Source of the DNA: Atribacterota bacterium
Lineage (GTDB): Bacteria; Atribacterota; Atribacteria; Atribacterales; Caldatribacteriaceae
Assembly (NCBI GenBank): GCA_039638595.1
Contig: JBDIWM010000004.1
Span: 1 to 64,000 of the forward strand
DNA: 64,000 bases
Reading direction: 5' to 3'
Under the pieces are notes generated by a model. That model was not told the origin of the DNA. It saw nothing but the letters and a program-made list of their open reading frames with translations, and did not search any database. Of the stretch, positions 1 to 7,904 are shown piece after piece (position 1 is the stretch's first letter; every line of letters starts with the position of its first letter). The position numbers were made by a program, and so were the translations under genes.

Positions 1-75
1 CTTCATAACACTGAAATTTAATCCCCAGATCAGAGAAACAAGAGAAAGCCACAGATGCGTTTTAGAGATATTCAT
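1..75 (-). CDS. 5' fragment of a possible EamA/DMT-type membrane transporter
   Basis: An ATG at 75-73 opens 25 codons that run off the left edge. The fragment is hydrophobic and ends WGLNFSVMK, which resembles the first transmembrane segment of EamA (drug/metabolite transporter) proteins, typically LWGxNFxxxK. An in-frame TAA four codons upstream fixes this start. There is no Shine-Dalgarno sequence. A TATAAC hexamer at 84-89 lies 8 nt before the ATG, so a leaderless message is possible. The fragment is not the start of RpoB, which usually follows rplL. With only 25 residues the family call is tentative. Confidence 0.4.
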   Translation of the reverse strand, partial: MNISKTHLWLSLVSLIWGLNFSVMK

Positions 76-99
76 AAAAAGAGGTTATAAATGCAAGTC

Positions 100-128
100 A
101 AGGGGCTAACAGACCTACGTAGCCCCTT
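100..128 (-). terminator. Hairpin following rplL, possible terminator
   Basis: Nine-base arms (AAGGGGCTA and TAGCCCCTT on the plus strand) flank an 11-nt loop, starting 12 bp after the rplL stop codon. On the minus strand the hairpin is followed by GACTTGC rather than a U-run, so it may be a weak terminator or an mRNA 3'-end stabiliser. On the plus strand the arm is followed by TT, but no plus-strand gene is present. Its position suggests the ribosomal operon ends here. Confidence 0.45.
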
Positions 129-140
129 TTGAAAAAACAC

Positions 141-518
141 TTACTTAATTTCGACTTCTGCTCCGGCTGCTTCGAGCTTCGCCTTGATTTCTTCTGCTTC
201 TTTCTTGCTGATGCCTTCCTTTACTGGTTTCGGAGGATTATCAACCAGGTCTTTTGCTTCCTTGAGCCCAAGGCCGGTGATAGCCCGCACTTCTTTGATA
301 ACCTGAAGTTTCTGAGCACCGGCACTCTTCAGAATCACATCGAACTCCGTTTTCTCCTCCACTTCTTCCACGACTGCCTGAGCTGCCGCTGGCGCCGCCA
401 CTGCTGCCACAGGCATTGCTGCCGATACTCCAAACTTCTCCTCCAGTGCTTTTACCAATTCTGCCAGTTCCAGAACGGTCATCTTTTCAATCGCTTCAAT
501 AATTTCTTCCTTGGTCAT
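141..518 (-). CDS. rplL: 50S ribosomal protein L7/L12
   Basis: A 125-residue stalk protein that binds L10 in multiple copies and recruits translation GTPases. The three usual parts are visible: an N-terminal dimerisation helix region (about 1-32), an Ala/Val-rich hinge (about 33-55), and the globular C-terminal domain with the conserved [15 protein letters not shown] block (about 73-87). Length is normal for the family. The ATG is preceded by a strong GGGAGG. It is the last gene of secE-nusG-rplK-rplA-rplJ-rplL, 18 bp after rplJ. The rpoB gene that usually follows is not here; a hairpin and an unrelated hydrophobic reading frame come next. Confidence 0.98.
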   Translation of the reverse strand: MTKEEIIEAIEKMTVLELAELVKALEEKFGVSAAMPVAAVAAPAAAQAVVEEVEEKTEFDVILKSAGAQKLQVIKEVRAITGLGLKEAKDLVDNPPKPVKEGISKKEAEEIKAKLEAAGAEVEIK

Positions 519-536
519 GGAAATTCCTCCCTTTTA

Positions 537-1052
537 TTATTTCTTTTTCTCTTCAATCGCTCGTAAAACTCCTACCAGATTACGCAGGACACCCTGTAAA
601 ACAAATACCAGCCCCGCGATAGGTGCCTGAACTCTTCCCAAAAGCTGGGCGAGTAATTCCTCTCGTGAGGGAATTTCAGCCAGGCGTTTCGCCTCCTGAG
701 CCCCAATACATTTACCACCCAACCATCCACCTCTGGCTTCAAGCTGGGGAAACTTCTTATTGAAATCGCTCAGAACCTTTGCAGTCTGAACCGGGTCAAA
801 ATAGGAAAAAACAAAAGCATTCTGACCTTTTAGGAGCTCTTCACCAGAAACAACGTTTGTTTGAGAAAGAGCAAGACGCATCAACGTATTTTTCACAACC
901 TTCATTTCGCTTTGAGCACCACGAAGGCCTTTTCGAATTTGTTCAATATTCTGCACCGGTATACCAGAATAGCCGACCACAAAAATCGCCTGGCTTTTCT
1001 TGATCTTTTCACGAGTTTCTTCAACTATTCTTGTCTTGTCAGATTTCTCCAA
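537..1052 (-). CDS. rplJ: 50S ribosomal protein L10
   Basis: A 171-residue protein that anchors the L7/L12 stalk to 23S rRNA and, in other bacteria, represses its own message. The N-terminal RNA-binding domain shows the usual IFVVGYSGIPVQNIEQIRK and VVKNTLMRLAL blocks, and the C-terminal helix that carries L12 dimers is present. The start is TTG at 1052 (MEKSDKTR), 10 nt after GGGAGG; no in-frame ATG fits better. A leader of about 150 nt containing a terminator hairpin separates it from rplA, pointing to L10/L12-controlled attenuation. Confidence 0.97.
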   Translation of the reverse strand: MEKSDKTRIVEETREKIKKSQAIFVVGYSGIPVQNIEQIRKGLRGAQSEMKVVKNTLMRLALSQTNVVSGEELLKGQNAFVFSYFDPVQTAKVLSDFNKKFPQLEARGGWLGGKCIGAQEAKRLAEIPSREELLAQLLGRVQAPIAGLVFVLQGVLRNLVGVLRAIEEKKK

Positions 1053-1203
1053 ATATCTTCAACCTCCCTTCTTTTCCAGGATAAAAAAGAAGACTCCTCG
1101 GGAAGGAGTCTTCTCACTCAAAAACTCTTGCCTCCCCAGGATATTTCAGCTTGTCGCCCCTGGTTCTCAGGCCCTGTATGTTCCTCCACACCAAGAAGAA
1201 ACC
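1053..1203 (-). ncRNA. L10-type ribosomal protein leader (5' UTR of rplJ)
   Basis: This is the longest intergenic stretch in the window and lies between rplA and rplJ, where many bacteria carry an autoregulatory leader bound by L10(L12)4. On the minus strand a CCAGG...CCTGG pairing encloses about 18 nt, followed by a purine-rich GGGGAGGCAAGAG segment and then a strong intrinsic terminator. The position and terminator support a regulatory leader. I cannot confirm the kink-turn/bulge consensus of the known L10 leader family by eye; a covariance-model scan would settle it. Confidence 0.5.
1082..1113 (-). terminator. Intrinsic terminator/attenuator before rplJ
   Basis: A perfect 10-bp stem (GAAGACTCCT with AGGAGTCTTC, loop of 5) occupies 1089-1113. 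On the minus strand it is followed at once by a six-T run at 1088-1083. It lies about 30 nt upstream of the rplJ start. This is a textbook Rho-independent terminator inside an operon, so it should set the ratio of L10/L12 to L1/L11 or be controlled by L10 binding to the leader. Confidence 0.85.
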
Positions 1204-1920
1204 CTATGCCACCCTCTTTTCCATTCGAGCCAGAGCCCCATTCACATCGATAGGGATACCAGGACTCATGGTGGTCGACATCACAAGTTTTTTAATATAC
1301 CGACCTTTCGCCGCAGAAGGCTTCATACGGACAACGGCATCAAGTGCTGCATAGAAGTTATCAAGAAGCTGTTCCGCCGAAAACGAAACCTTACCCAAAG
1401 GCAAATGAACATTCCCATAGCGATCGTTACGGATCTCAATTCGACCTGCTTTGATTTCTTTTACCGTTTGAGCGATGTCAAAAGTGACCGTGCCAGTCTT
1501 GGCATTAGGCATGAGACCCCGAGGACCAAGTATTTTACCCAGTCGGCCCACCACCCTCATCATATCAGGAGTTGCCACAGCTGCATCAAAATCAACCCAT
1601 CCCTCCTGAATTTTGGTCACCAGCTCTTCTCCACCTACGTAATCAGCACCAGCCTCCTGAGCTTCTTTCGCTTTCTCACCCTGAGCAAAGACCAGAACTC
1701 GTACTTGCTTTCCAATCCCATGAGGAAGAGAAACCGTACCCCGGATCTGCTGGTCAGACTGTTTCGGGTCAATCCCCAGATTAAAGACGACCTCCACCGT
1801 TTCATCAAAGCGAGCATTTCCCACTTCTTTCAGAATCTTTATTGCTTCTTCCGGGAGATACAACTTCCCCACTTCGATTTTCTCCTTCAACGCCAAATAC
1901 CTTTTGCTTCTCTCAGGCAT
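1204..1920 (-). CDS. rplA: 50S ribosomal protein L1
   Basis: A 238-residue protein of the mobile L1 stalk near the E site. The family is recognisable from [18 protein letters not shown] (about 73-90), [21 protein letters not shown] (about 127-146) and the C-terminal [13 protein letters not shown] block. Length is standard. It lies 17 bp downstream of rplK and is followed by the rplJ leader. In other bacteria L1 represses rplK-rplA by binding the message; no separate leader is visible between nusG and rplK. Confidence 0.98.
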   Translation of the reverse strand: MPERSKRYLALKEKIEVGKLYLPEEAIKILKEVGNARFDETVEVVFNLGIDPKQSDQQIRGTVSLPHGIGKQVRVLVFAQGEKAKEAQEAGADYVGGEELVTKIQEGWVDFDAAVATPDMMRVVGRLGKILGPRGLMPNAKTGTVTFDIAQTVKEIKAGRIEIRNDRYGNVHLPLGKVSFSAEQLLDNFYAALDAVVRMKPSAAKGRYIKKLVMSTTMSPGIPIDVNGALARMEKRVA

Positions 1921-1937
1921 TCCTTATTCCCCCTTCT

Positions 1938-2366
1938 TTACCCTTCCACAACCTCAACACCCATGCTGCGCGCGGTTCCCTCGATAATGCGCATTGCTGC
2001 TTCAATACTGTTCGCATTGAGATCCGGCATCTTTTTCTCAGCAATCTCTCGAATTTTGGCACGAGTGATTTTTCCAACCTTGGTTCTATTTGGTTCCCCA
2101 GAACCCTTCTCTATGCCCAAAGCTTGCCGAATCAAAAAGGAAGCCGGAGGAGTCTTACACACAAAAGTAAACGACCGATCCGCATAGATTGTAATCTCTA
2201 CTGGAGTGAGTACCCCACGATCTTTCTCCGTTCGAGCATTGAACGTCTTGCAAAACTCCATAATGTTCACTCCATGCTGCCCTAAAGCAGGCCCTACAGG
2301 AGGAGCTGGCGTAGCCATTCCTCCCGGAATTTGCAGTTTTACTATTGCCACCACCTTTTTTGCCAT
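1938..2366 (-). CDS. rplK: 50S ribosomal protein L11
   Basis: A 142-residue protein of the GTPase-associated centre that binds the thiostrepton loop of 23S rRNA. The N-terminal proline-rich [19 protein letters not shown] (about 15-33) and the C-terminal RNA-binding domain ending [13 protein letters not shown] are both intact. Length is exactly typical. It sits between nusG (16 bp upstream) and rplA (17 bp downstream), the canonical order. Confidence 0.98.
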   Translation of the reverse strand: MAKKVVAIVKLQIPGGMATPAPPVGPALGQHGVNIMEFCKTFNARTEKDRGVLTPVEITIYADRSFTFVCKTPPASFLIRQALGIEKGSGEPNRTKVGKITRAKIREIAEKKMPDLNANSIEAAMRIIEGTARSMGVEVVEG

Positions 2367-2381
2367 ACCCTGCCCACCTCT

Positions 2382-2906
2382 TTACAGTTTCTCTATATCT
2401 GAGAACTCCAACTCCACCGGCGTCTCCCGGCCAAATATGGATAGAAGAACCACAACCTTACCTTTCTCCTGGTCAACACTGTCTACGGTTCCCGTATAAT
2501 TGAGAAAGGGACCAGAAATCACCTTTACTGCTTCTCCTTTCTCGATATCCAGACGTGGTTTCCCCTTTTCGATACCGGTCTGACGAAGAATCACTTTGAC
2601 TTCTTCCTCGTTCAGCGGTTCAGGCTTCATACCCGAACCAACGAAACCTGTAACCCCCGGGGTATTGCGAACCACGTACCAGGAACGATCATTCATCACC
2701 ATTTCCACCATGACATAACCTGGAAACACTTTCTTCTTGGTAAACCTTTTCTTTCCTCTCTTAACTTCAATAGCCTCCTCCATAGGAACCACAACCCGAA
2801 AAATCTGATCCTGCATACCCATGGAGACAATACGGCGCTCTAAATTGGCCTTAACCTTGTGTTCACTCCCTGCCAGAGTGTGAACAACATACCATTTCTT
2901 TAGCAT
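2382..2906 (-). CDS. nusG: Transcription elongation/antitermination factor NusG
   Basis: A 174-residue NusG with an N-terminal NGN domain (WYVVHTLAGSEHKVKANLE, residues 5-23; later FPGYVMVEM and VRNTPGVTGFVG) and a C-terminal KOW domain (GEAVKVISGPFLNYTGTVDSV, about 124-144). It binds RNA polymerase and couples it to ribosomes or Rho. It lies 7 bp after secE, as in most bacteria. There is no large insertion of the kind found in Thermotoga NusG. Confidence 0.97.
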   Translation of the reverse strand: MLKKWYVVHTLAGSEHKVKANLERRIVSMGMQDQIFRVVVPMEEAIEVKRGKKRFTKKKVFPGYVMVEMVMNDRSWYVVRNTPGVTGFVGSGMKPEPLNEEEVKVILRQTGIEKGKPRLDIEKGEAVKVISGPFLNYTGTVDSVDQEKGKVVVLLSIFGRETPVELEFSDIEKL

Positions 2907-2913
2907 CGTCCAT

Positions 2914-3108
2914 CTACCTTAAATATGCTCCCATCAGAAAAGTTAAAAGCAAATCCACAACCCCCAGAAACACACCAATCACCACAATGACCACTACAAC
3001 CGTAACGGTACTATTCCACAATTCCTTCCTGGTCGGCCAGGTAACTTTTTTCAGCTCATACCACGCTTCCTGAAAATACCCCTTGAGAGACCGAAACCAT
3101 TTAATCAA
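2914..3108 (-). CDS. secE: Preprotein translocase subunit SecE
   Basis: A 64-residue minimal SecE: an amphipathic helix with WYELKKVTWPTRKELWNST (about 17-35) followed by one transmembrane segment (about 36-60). It stabilises the SecY channel. The start is TTG at 3108, with GGGTGAAGG just upstream; no in-frame ATG exists. It is the first gene after the strong promoter at 3156-3184. The rpmG and tRNA-Trp genes that often precede secE are absent. Confidence 0.93.
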   Translation of the reverse strand: MIKWFRSLKGYFQEAWYELKKVTWPTRKELWNSTVTVVVVIVVIGVFLGVVDLLLTFLMGAYLR

Positions 3109-3155
3109 AAACCTTCACCCATCCTTTACTCTGATTTCCGGCAATTCATTGAGGA

Positions 3156-3184
3156 ATTATATTTTTTTTCCCCATTTCTGTCAA
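3156..3184 (-). promoter_or_regulatory. Consensus sigma-70 promoter for secE-nusG-rplKAJL
   Basis: On the minus strand TTGACA (3184-3179) and TATAAT (3161-3156) are separated by exactly 17 nt, a perfect match to the housekeeping consensus. It lies in the 99-bp gap between the PAC2 gene and secE, about 48 bp upstream of the secE start, and should drive the whole ribosomal operon. Confidence 0.9.
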
Positions 3185-3207
3185 TCACACCACCACATTT
3201 TTCCCAT

Positions 3208-4068
3208 TTAGATTCGATCAATACCGTGGCGTCTTAACCATTCTCGGAATTTCGCCTCATCCCCAAAAATTTCCTGATCATAATTCTCTTCCAGTTTTCG
3301 AATCTGTTCCACCAAATCAGGGTGTTCATGAACCATTTTATCCACGCTGACCTCGAATTCATCGCACATCGTACTCAGGTCATCCAAAGGAAGAGTAAGA
3401 CCCAAAAGCGGTAAGAGTATTCGACAGGCAGACCGTATCCCTTTGGGGTTCGGTGCCTGAACATACATGGGAATCTCTACGACAATATTAATCATGTCCA
3501 CATTTTTCTTCTTTGCCAGAACCGTCAGAAAAGTGGTAATACTCGCCGGACCTTCATATTCACTGAAACGAACACCATAAGGGAGAAGTTCACTCTTTAA
3601 GGCCTCATTGGAAACCGAACAAAAAATTCTTGGTTCTCTGGTATGAGGAGTGAGACCGCTGAAACTTCCCACAAAATAGATCCGACTTACCTTGAACTCA
3701 TGAGCCAGAATAAAAAGGTTTTCTGCATATTCATGCCAGCGAATGTTTGGCTCTTTTCCAAAGAAAAGGATCAGATTCTCTCTCTCAGAGTAGAAAAAAT
3801 GATTCTGAGGATAATGAAACTCCTGCACCATTCCTCCCCGAATCAGGGTATAGGGACGGAATTGAGCAACTTCCTCCATACTCCCGGGAAAATTAAATAT
3901 GTAGAAATCCTGGGGTTCAATTTCAGCAAAAAACTGCGCTTTCAGCTTGTCCCGAAGATAGATCACCGTTCCCGTAGAAACACTTCCTCCATCCATCCAC
4001 CCGGTAAAACCGAGAAGCATTCTGGGTTCGTTGAGCTGTGGTCGCCGATAAACGATAAGCTTTCCCAT
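3208..4068 (-). CDS. PAC2-family protein
   Basis: A 286-residue soluble protein of the PAC2 (proteasome-assembly-chaperone-2-like) family. The N-terminal LIVYRRPQLNEPRMLLGFTGWMDGG, read in two parts, matches the conserved L..GF.GW.DAG opening, and GSFSGLTPHTREP and the EGPASITTFL stretch are also typical. Bacterial members have no settled function; ties to the proteasome cannot be assumed. The start at ATG 4068 (MGKLIVY) is preferred over ATG 4080 because GGAG lies at a proper distance from it. It follows dnaB directly and is the last gene before the secE promoter. Confidence 0.8.
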   Translation of the reverse strand: MGKLIVYRRPQLNEPRMLLGFTGWMDGGSVSTGTVIYLRDKLKAQFFAEIEPQDFYIFNFPGSMEEVAQFRPYTLIRGGMVQEFHYPQNHFFYSERENLILFFGKEPNIRWHEYAENLFILAHEFKVSRIYFVGSFSGLTPHTREPRIFCSVSNEALKSELLPYGVRFSEYEGPASITTFLTVLAKKKNVDMINIVVEIPMYVQAPNPKGIRSACRILLPLLGLTLPLDDLSTMCDEFEVSVDKMVHEHPDLVEQIRKLEENYDQEIFGDEAKFREWLRRHGIDRI

Positions 4069-4081
4069 TACCTTCTCCATC

Positions 4082-5422
4082 CTAAAAAGTTGGCTCTGGC
4101 GAGCGCCGCGAAAGATTCTCGAAACGGGCGTAATCCTTTTGAAAGAGCAGTTCTATGGTTCCTACTGGACCATTCCTCTGTTTTGCCACGATCACTTCGG
4201 CAACCCCTTTTTTGGAAGTATTGGGGTTATAGTACTCATCCCGATAGATAAGCAGCACCAAATCCGCATCCTGCTCAATCGCTCCGCTCTCCCGCAAATC
4301 CGAAAGTTGGGGGCGCTTGGGACTCCTTTGTTCAACCGCCCGACTTAATTGTGAGACGGCAATAACTGGAACATTCAACTCTCTGGCCATGGCCTTGAGG
4401 GAACGAGAAATTTCAGAGATTTCTTGTTGTCTGTTCTCAGCCCTTCCGAAACCTCGCATCAGTTGTAAGTAATCAATCACCACAAGACCAAGGTTCTTTT
4501 CTGCTTTGAGACGCCTGGCTTTTGCTCGTAACTCCAGTACCGAAATCCCCGGAGTATCATCAATAAAAATAGAAGCCCCAGCTAGCCTGCCGGCCGCGTT
4601 TGCCAGCTCCGACCAATCCCTCTCAGAGAGGTATCCCCTTCGTACGCGTTCTGCATCAATTTTGGCTTCACTACAGAGCATTCTCTGAGCCAGCTGATCC
4701 TTGGACATTTCCAGACTGAAAATCGCCACCGGAACCTTCCAATTAATTCCCACATATTGTGCCACGTTGAGGCAAAAACTGGTCTTACCCATTCCTGGAC
4801 GAGCTGCTACAACAATCAGATCGGAGGGCTGAAAACCAGCGGTTTTAGCATCGAGATCGACAAACCCAGAAGGAACACCGGTCACGTGGTCCTCTCGATG
4901 ATAGAGTTCGGTAATCCTCTCAAATGCTTCATCCACAACTTTCTTTAAAGGCACAAAATCGTACCGAATCCGTTTCTGAGAAAGCTGAAGAACCAGATTC
5001 TGAGCCCGATCCAGAAGTTCACTGGCTTCGGCTCCAGCTTCATAGCATTCCCGGATAACTCTGGTACATAGGTTGATAAGAGCCCGAACAATTGATTTTT
5101 CTTCCACGATACGGGCATAGTACTCAACGTTGGCTGCCGTGGGAACAACGTTGACGAGTTGCGCCAGGTAATCCATTCCTCCTACCACTTCCAATTTGCC
5201 TTTCTGACGCAATTTTTCAGCTAGGGTTACCAAATCACAGGCCTTATCCTCTTCAAAGAGTTCGACAATACTCTCGAAAACCATACGATGAGCATCATAG
5301 TAAAAATCTTCGGAACGCAAAATATCGAGTGCCTTTAAAAGAGCATCTCGCTCAAGAAGCATCGACCCTAAAGTTGCCTGTTCGGCTTCCAAGTTGTGTG
5401 GCGGAACTCTCTCAATGCTCAG
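4082..5422 (-). CDS. dnaB: Replicative DNA helicase DnaB
   Basis: The hexameric fork helicase that also loads primase. The N-terminal primase-interacting domain is followed by a RecA-like domain with Walker A ARPGMGKTS (about residue 207), Walker B LGLVVIDYLQLM and the conserved SQLSRAVEQR arginine-finger region. The nearest ordinary start is TTG at 5392, but it would cut the family signature RVPPHNLEAEQ. Those residues are encoded upstream, back to a CTG at 5422 that overlaps the rplI stop as CTGA, with AAGGAG 10 nt before it. I therefore call a CTG start (446 residues). The rplI-dnaB order is common in bacteria. Confidence 0.93.
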   Translation of the reverse strand: MSIERVPPHNLEAEQATLGSMLLERDALLKALDILRSEDFYYDAHRMVFESIVELFEEDKACDLVTLAEKLRQKGKLEVVGGMDYLAQLVNVVPTAANVEYYARIVEEKSIVRALINLCTRVIRECYEAGAEASELLDRAQNLVLQLSQKRIRYDFVPLKKVVDEAFERITELYHREDHVTGVPSGFVDLDAKTAGFQPSDLIVVAARPGMGKTSFCLNVAQYVGINWKVPVAIFSLEMSKDQLAQRMLCSEAKIDAERVRRGYLSERDWSELANAAGRLAGASIFIDDTPGISVLELRAKARRLKAEKNLGLVVIDYLQLMRGFGRAENRQQEISEISRSLKAMARELNVPVIAVSQLSRAVEQRSPKRPQLSDLRESGAIEQDADLVLLIYRDEYYNPNTSKKGVAEVIVAKQRNGPVGTIELLFQKDYARFENLSRRSPEPTF

Positions 5423-5907
5423 GATTCTTTCACTCCTTGTTTCTCGGTCGTTTCTTCAGGAAGAATATTCACGGTAATACTTGCAGAAATACCCTTTCCC
5501 AGATTTACTTTGACATTATGTTTTCTAAGGTCTTTCAGGGGTTCAGGTAACTCCAGATATTTACGGTCGAACTCAAAACCAACAAGGGTAGAAATAGCCT
5601 CAGCAATTTCCCTTGCCGTTACTGATCCATAGAGTTTCCCCTTTTCTCCCGCCCTTTTGGAAAAGGTCAAAACCATTCCCTCAATTTTATCCCGGAGCGC
5701 CTTTGCTTCTTCCAGTTCTTTTGCTTCCTGCATGGCTCTCTTTCGACGCAATTTTTCAATCTGCGAGAGATTACCGGGAGTCGCCTCAATGGCCATTTTT
5801 TTCGGAATGAGGTAATTCCGAGCGTACCCTTCCTTAACCTCGACGATGTCTCCTTCCTTCCCCAAATTTTTTACTTCCTGAATCAGAATAACCTGCACAT
5901 CTTTCAC
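5419..5907 (-). CDS. rplI: 50S ribosomal protein L9
   Basis: A 162-residue two-domain protein. The N-terminal domain carries the hallmark LGKEGDIVEVKEGYARNYL (about 15-33) and is joined by a long charged helix to a C-terminal rRNA-binding domain with KLYGSVTAREIAEAI (about 91-105). It is slightly longer than the E. coli protein because of a C-terminal tail. It overlaps the upstream membrane-protein gene by 4 nt and dnaB by a CTGA overlap, so it is probably translationally coupled to both. Confidence 0.97.
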   Translation of the reverse strand: MKDVQVILIQEVKNLGKEGDIVEVKEGYARNYLIPKKMAIEATPGNLSQIEKLRRKRAMQEAKELEEAKALRDKIEGMVLTFSKRAGEKGKLYGSVTAREIAEAISTLVGFEFDRKYLELPEPLKDLRKHNVKVNLGKGISASITVNILPEETTEKQGVKES

Positions 5908-6830
5908 TCTCCCTTCGAAATCCCACCTGAACGAAGTTTACGAAAGTCAAACCAGATATCAAAAACTCCCAGCCAGCTGAGTAAAGTTGAAAAAACCGGC
6001 TGAAAGAGCAGAAAGAAGAGAATAATTATTTTAATCATCCTAGAACGGATATAGCGACTCAAAAAATAGTATACCAGAGAAAGTCCATGAACCAAAAAAA
6101 GCATTTGAGTAACGATTTGCAGATTGACTCCCACCTTACCCAGAAAGGTATTACTTCCTATGAAAAGAAAAAGGAAGCTCAAAATAAAGGCCCAAAAAAC
6201 CGAACGAGGCATCTGCCACCGACTGAAAGCCGCAATTTCAGGAAAGCGAATCCCGACCCTTTGACCTACCAGACGCCCCAGAAGGAAGTTGAACGTGGTA
6301 TCAAACAGAGAAGCAATAATAAGCACTGCTGGTAAGGCCATTTTCATAAAGTCAATGATGCTCTGAATATTGGTCTCTCTCATGCCCTGGAATACACGAG
6401 AAACACTTCGTAAGGCTTCCTCCATAACAGCGATATTTTCAGCCAAAGGATTCTTTCCCAAAAGAAGCAACGCCACACCCACTAGAGCAAGCTTTGAAAG
6501 TAACGATACCACGGTATTCCAGGCAATCACTTCGAAAGCAGACCATCCCTTTTTAATCGTTATCCCCATGATGATTCCCAGAAGAGTAAAACCTAAAAGG
6601 CACGTCAAGGCCTGAATAACACCAGCAAAAGCGAAAACTACAAAGCTGGCAACCAGAGAAGTTAAAAAACCCACTTTCCAGTTCCACCGGATAACCAAAA
6701 ACATGACCGGTAAAGGGCACAAAAAACTCAAAATGATTCCCAAGATGGGGATGTATATAGAAGCAAGATAAAAAATGACCGTGAGGGCTGCCAGAAAGGC
6801 ACCCTCCACAGTCGGTTGTACTTTTTTCAT
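5904..6830 (-). CDS. DUF2232 (YybS-like) polytopic membrane protein
   Basis: A 308-residue protein with about seven or eight hydrophobic segments and the family's overall layout: early LSFLCPLPVMFLVIRW, a long middle loop (about 130-160) and closing segments around VHGLSLVYYFLSRY. In Bacillus the YybS gene sits next to rpsR/rplI in the same way, which supports the call. The biochemical role of the family is not established. It lies 6 bp after rpsR and overlaps rplI by 4 nt. Confidence 0.75.
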   Translation of the reverse strand: MKKVQPTVEGAFLAALTVIFYLASIYIPILGIILSFLCPLPVMFLVIRWNWKVGFLTSLVASFVVFAFAGVIQALTCLLGFTLLGIIMGITIKKGWSAFEVIAWNTVVSLLSKLALVGVALLLLGKNPLAENIAVMEEALRSVSRVFQGMRETNIQSIIDFMKMALPAVLIIASLFDTTFNFLLGRLVGQRVGIRFPEIAAFSRWQMPRSVFWAFILSFLFLFIGSNTFLGKVGVNLQIVTQMLFLVHGLSLVYYFLSRYIRSRMIKIIILFFLLFQPVFSTLLSWLGVFDIWFDFRKLRSGGISKGE

Positions 6831-6836
6831 AATAGC

Positions 6837-7088
6837 CTAATCAACGGTGTATGGCAAAAGAGCGATTTCTCGAGCCCGCTTTATTGCCTGCGCGAGTTCT
6901 CTTTGGTGCTTGGCACAGTTCCCGGTAATCCGGCGAGGAATGATTTTACCCCGCTCGCTCAAAAACCGTCCCAGATACTCAGCATCCTTATAATCAATGG
7001 TTGCTTTTCCCAAACAGAATACGCAAACCTTTCTCTTTTTACGGAAAAACTTCTTCCGTCCACCCAATTTATCTTCTCGCTCCACCAT
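6837..7088 (-). CDS. rpsR: 30S ribosomal protein S18
   Basis: An 83-residue small-subunit protein that pairs with S6 on 16S rRNA. The signature [19 protein letters not shown] (about 30-48) and [20 protein letters not shown] (about 53-72) are intact. A basic N-terminus ([14 protein letters not shown]) precedes a CVFC pair that is found in some S18 lineages. It follows ssb by 14 bp in the standard rpsF-ssb-rpsR order. Confidence 0.97.
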   Translation of the reverse strand: MVEREDKLGGRKKFFRKKRKVCVFCLGKATIDYKDAEYLGRFLSERGKIIPRRITGNCAKHQRELAQAIKRAREIALLPYTVD

Positions 7089-7102
7089 TTTCGATCCTCC
7101 CT

Positions 7103-7489
7103 TCAGGACAACTCAAAACTTCCGCCTTCCTTTCCGGCCTTCTTTTCTGTTCCTTCCCCCCGTTCCAACAAACGTCGCACTTCACTGGCCACAACTTCCC
7201 AGGCTTTCCTTTTCTGTCCACTTCCATCCTCATAGACGCGGACCTGCATTCTTCCCTCTATAAAGACCCAGTCGCTCTTTCTCAGATTTTCTCCACAAAA
7301 AAGGGCCAAGTCCTTCCATGCCACAACGTTGAAGTAGTCCACATACTCTTTTCCATCTTCAGCCACAACACCCCGGTACACTCCCAAGGGAAAGTTGACC
7401 ACCGGGGTACCACTGGGAACGTATCGCACCACCGGTTTCTGTGTGAGAAAACCAATCAAAAAAATCTTATTCAGACTGAGCTGAGGCAT
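7103..7489 (-). CDS. ssb: Single-stranded DNA-binding protein
   Basis: A 128-residue OB-fold protein between rpsF and rpsR, the canonical ssb position. Conserved features are [20 protein letters not shown] near the N-terminus (read as two adjoining blocks), the [23 protein letters not shown] core, and [14 protein letters not shown]. The start is ATG at 7489 (MPQLSLN); it overlaps rpsF by 23 nt. The protein stops soon after the OB fold in a basic, Gly-rich tail ([14 protein letters not shown]), so the long linker and the acidic DDDIPF-type tip that recruits partner proteins are missing. Confidence 0.93.
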   Translation of the reverse strand: MPQLSLNKIFLIGFLTQKPVVRYVPSGTPVVNFPLGVYRGVVAEDGKEYVDYFNVVAWKDLALFCGENLRKSDWVFIEGRMQVRVYEDGSGQKRKAWEVVASEVRRLLERGEGTEKKAGKEGGSFELS

Positions 7490-7844
7490 CCCCAATCACT
7501 TCGTCACTTGGCGATTCAGGCGCTTTCTCTTCCTGAACCACTGAAGGGCGCTCTTGTTTTTTCTCCTCTTTTACCAGGATATGCCGTAAAATTCCTTCTG
7601 CAAGCCGCGCGACTCGGCTAATTTCTTCCACCTTGACCGGAGAAAGAAGAAAGCGGAAAAACACATAGTACCCTTCGTTGTGTTTCTCCACGGGGTACGC
7701 CAGTCTTCTCCGACCCCAGAGATTCACCGACTCTATCTCGCCTCCTTGCTCTGTAACAAGACTCTTCATTTTCTCCACCAGAGCATTGAGTTCTCCTTCA
7801 GAAAGAGTCGGCCTCACCACAATTCCCAGTTCGTAATGATTCAT
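7467..7844 (-). CDS. rpsF: 30S ribosomal protein S6
   Basis: A 125-residue ferredoxin-like-fold protein that binds 16S rRNA with S18. The opening MNHYELGIVVRPTLSE and the NLWGRRRLAYPVEKHNEGYYVFFRF block, read in two parts, are typical. A charged Glu/Ser-rich tail of about 30 residues extends the C-terminus. The start is ATG at 7844 with GGGAGG 8 nt upstream. It is the first gene of rpsF-ssb-rpsR and follows ahcY by 60 bp. Confidence 0.96.
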   Translation of the reverse strand: MNHYELGIVVRPTLSEGELNALVEKMKSLVTEQGGEIESVNLWGRRRLAYPVEKHNEGYYVFFRFLLSPVKVEEISRVARLAEGILRHILVKEEKKQERPSVVQEEKAPESPSDEVIGDASAQSE

Positions 7845-7904
7845 GGTATCAACCTCCCTATGGACTTTTGGTCTCACCCTTTCAGGCGAAACAGGGAAAA
7901 TCTT

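Noticed and set aside
1000-2187. Plus-strand open frame of 395 codons across rplA/rplK
   Set aside because: It is antisense to two certain ribosomal protein genes, has low-complexity Ser/Phe/Arg composition typical of a shadow frame and no ribosome-binding site.
3109-3207. rpmG or tRNA-Trp gene upstream of secE
   Set aside because: These commonly precede secE, but the 99-bp gap holds only a promoter and no cloverleaf or small ribosomal protein frame.
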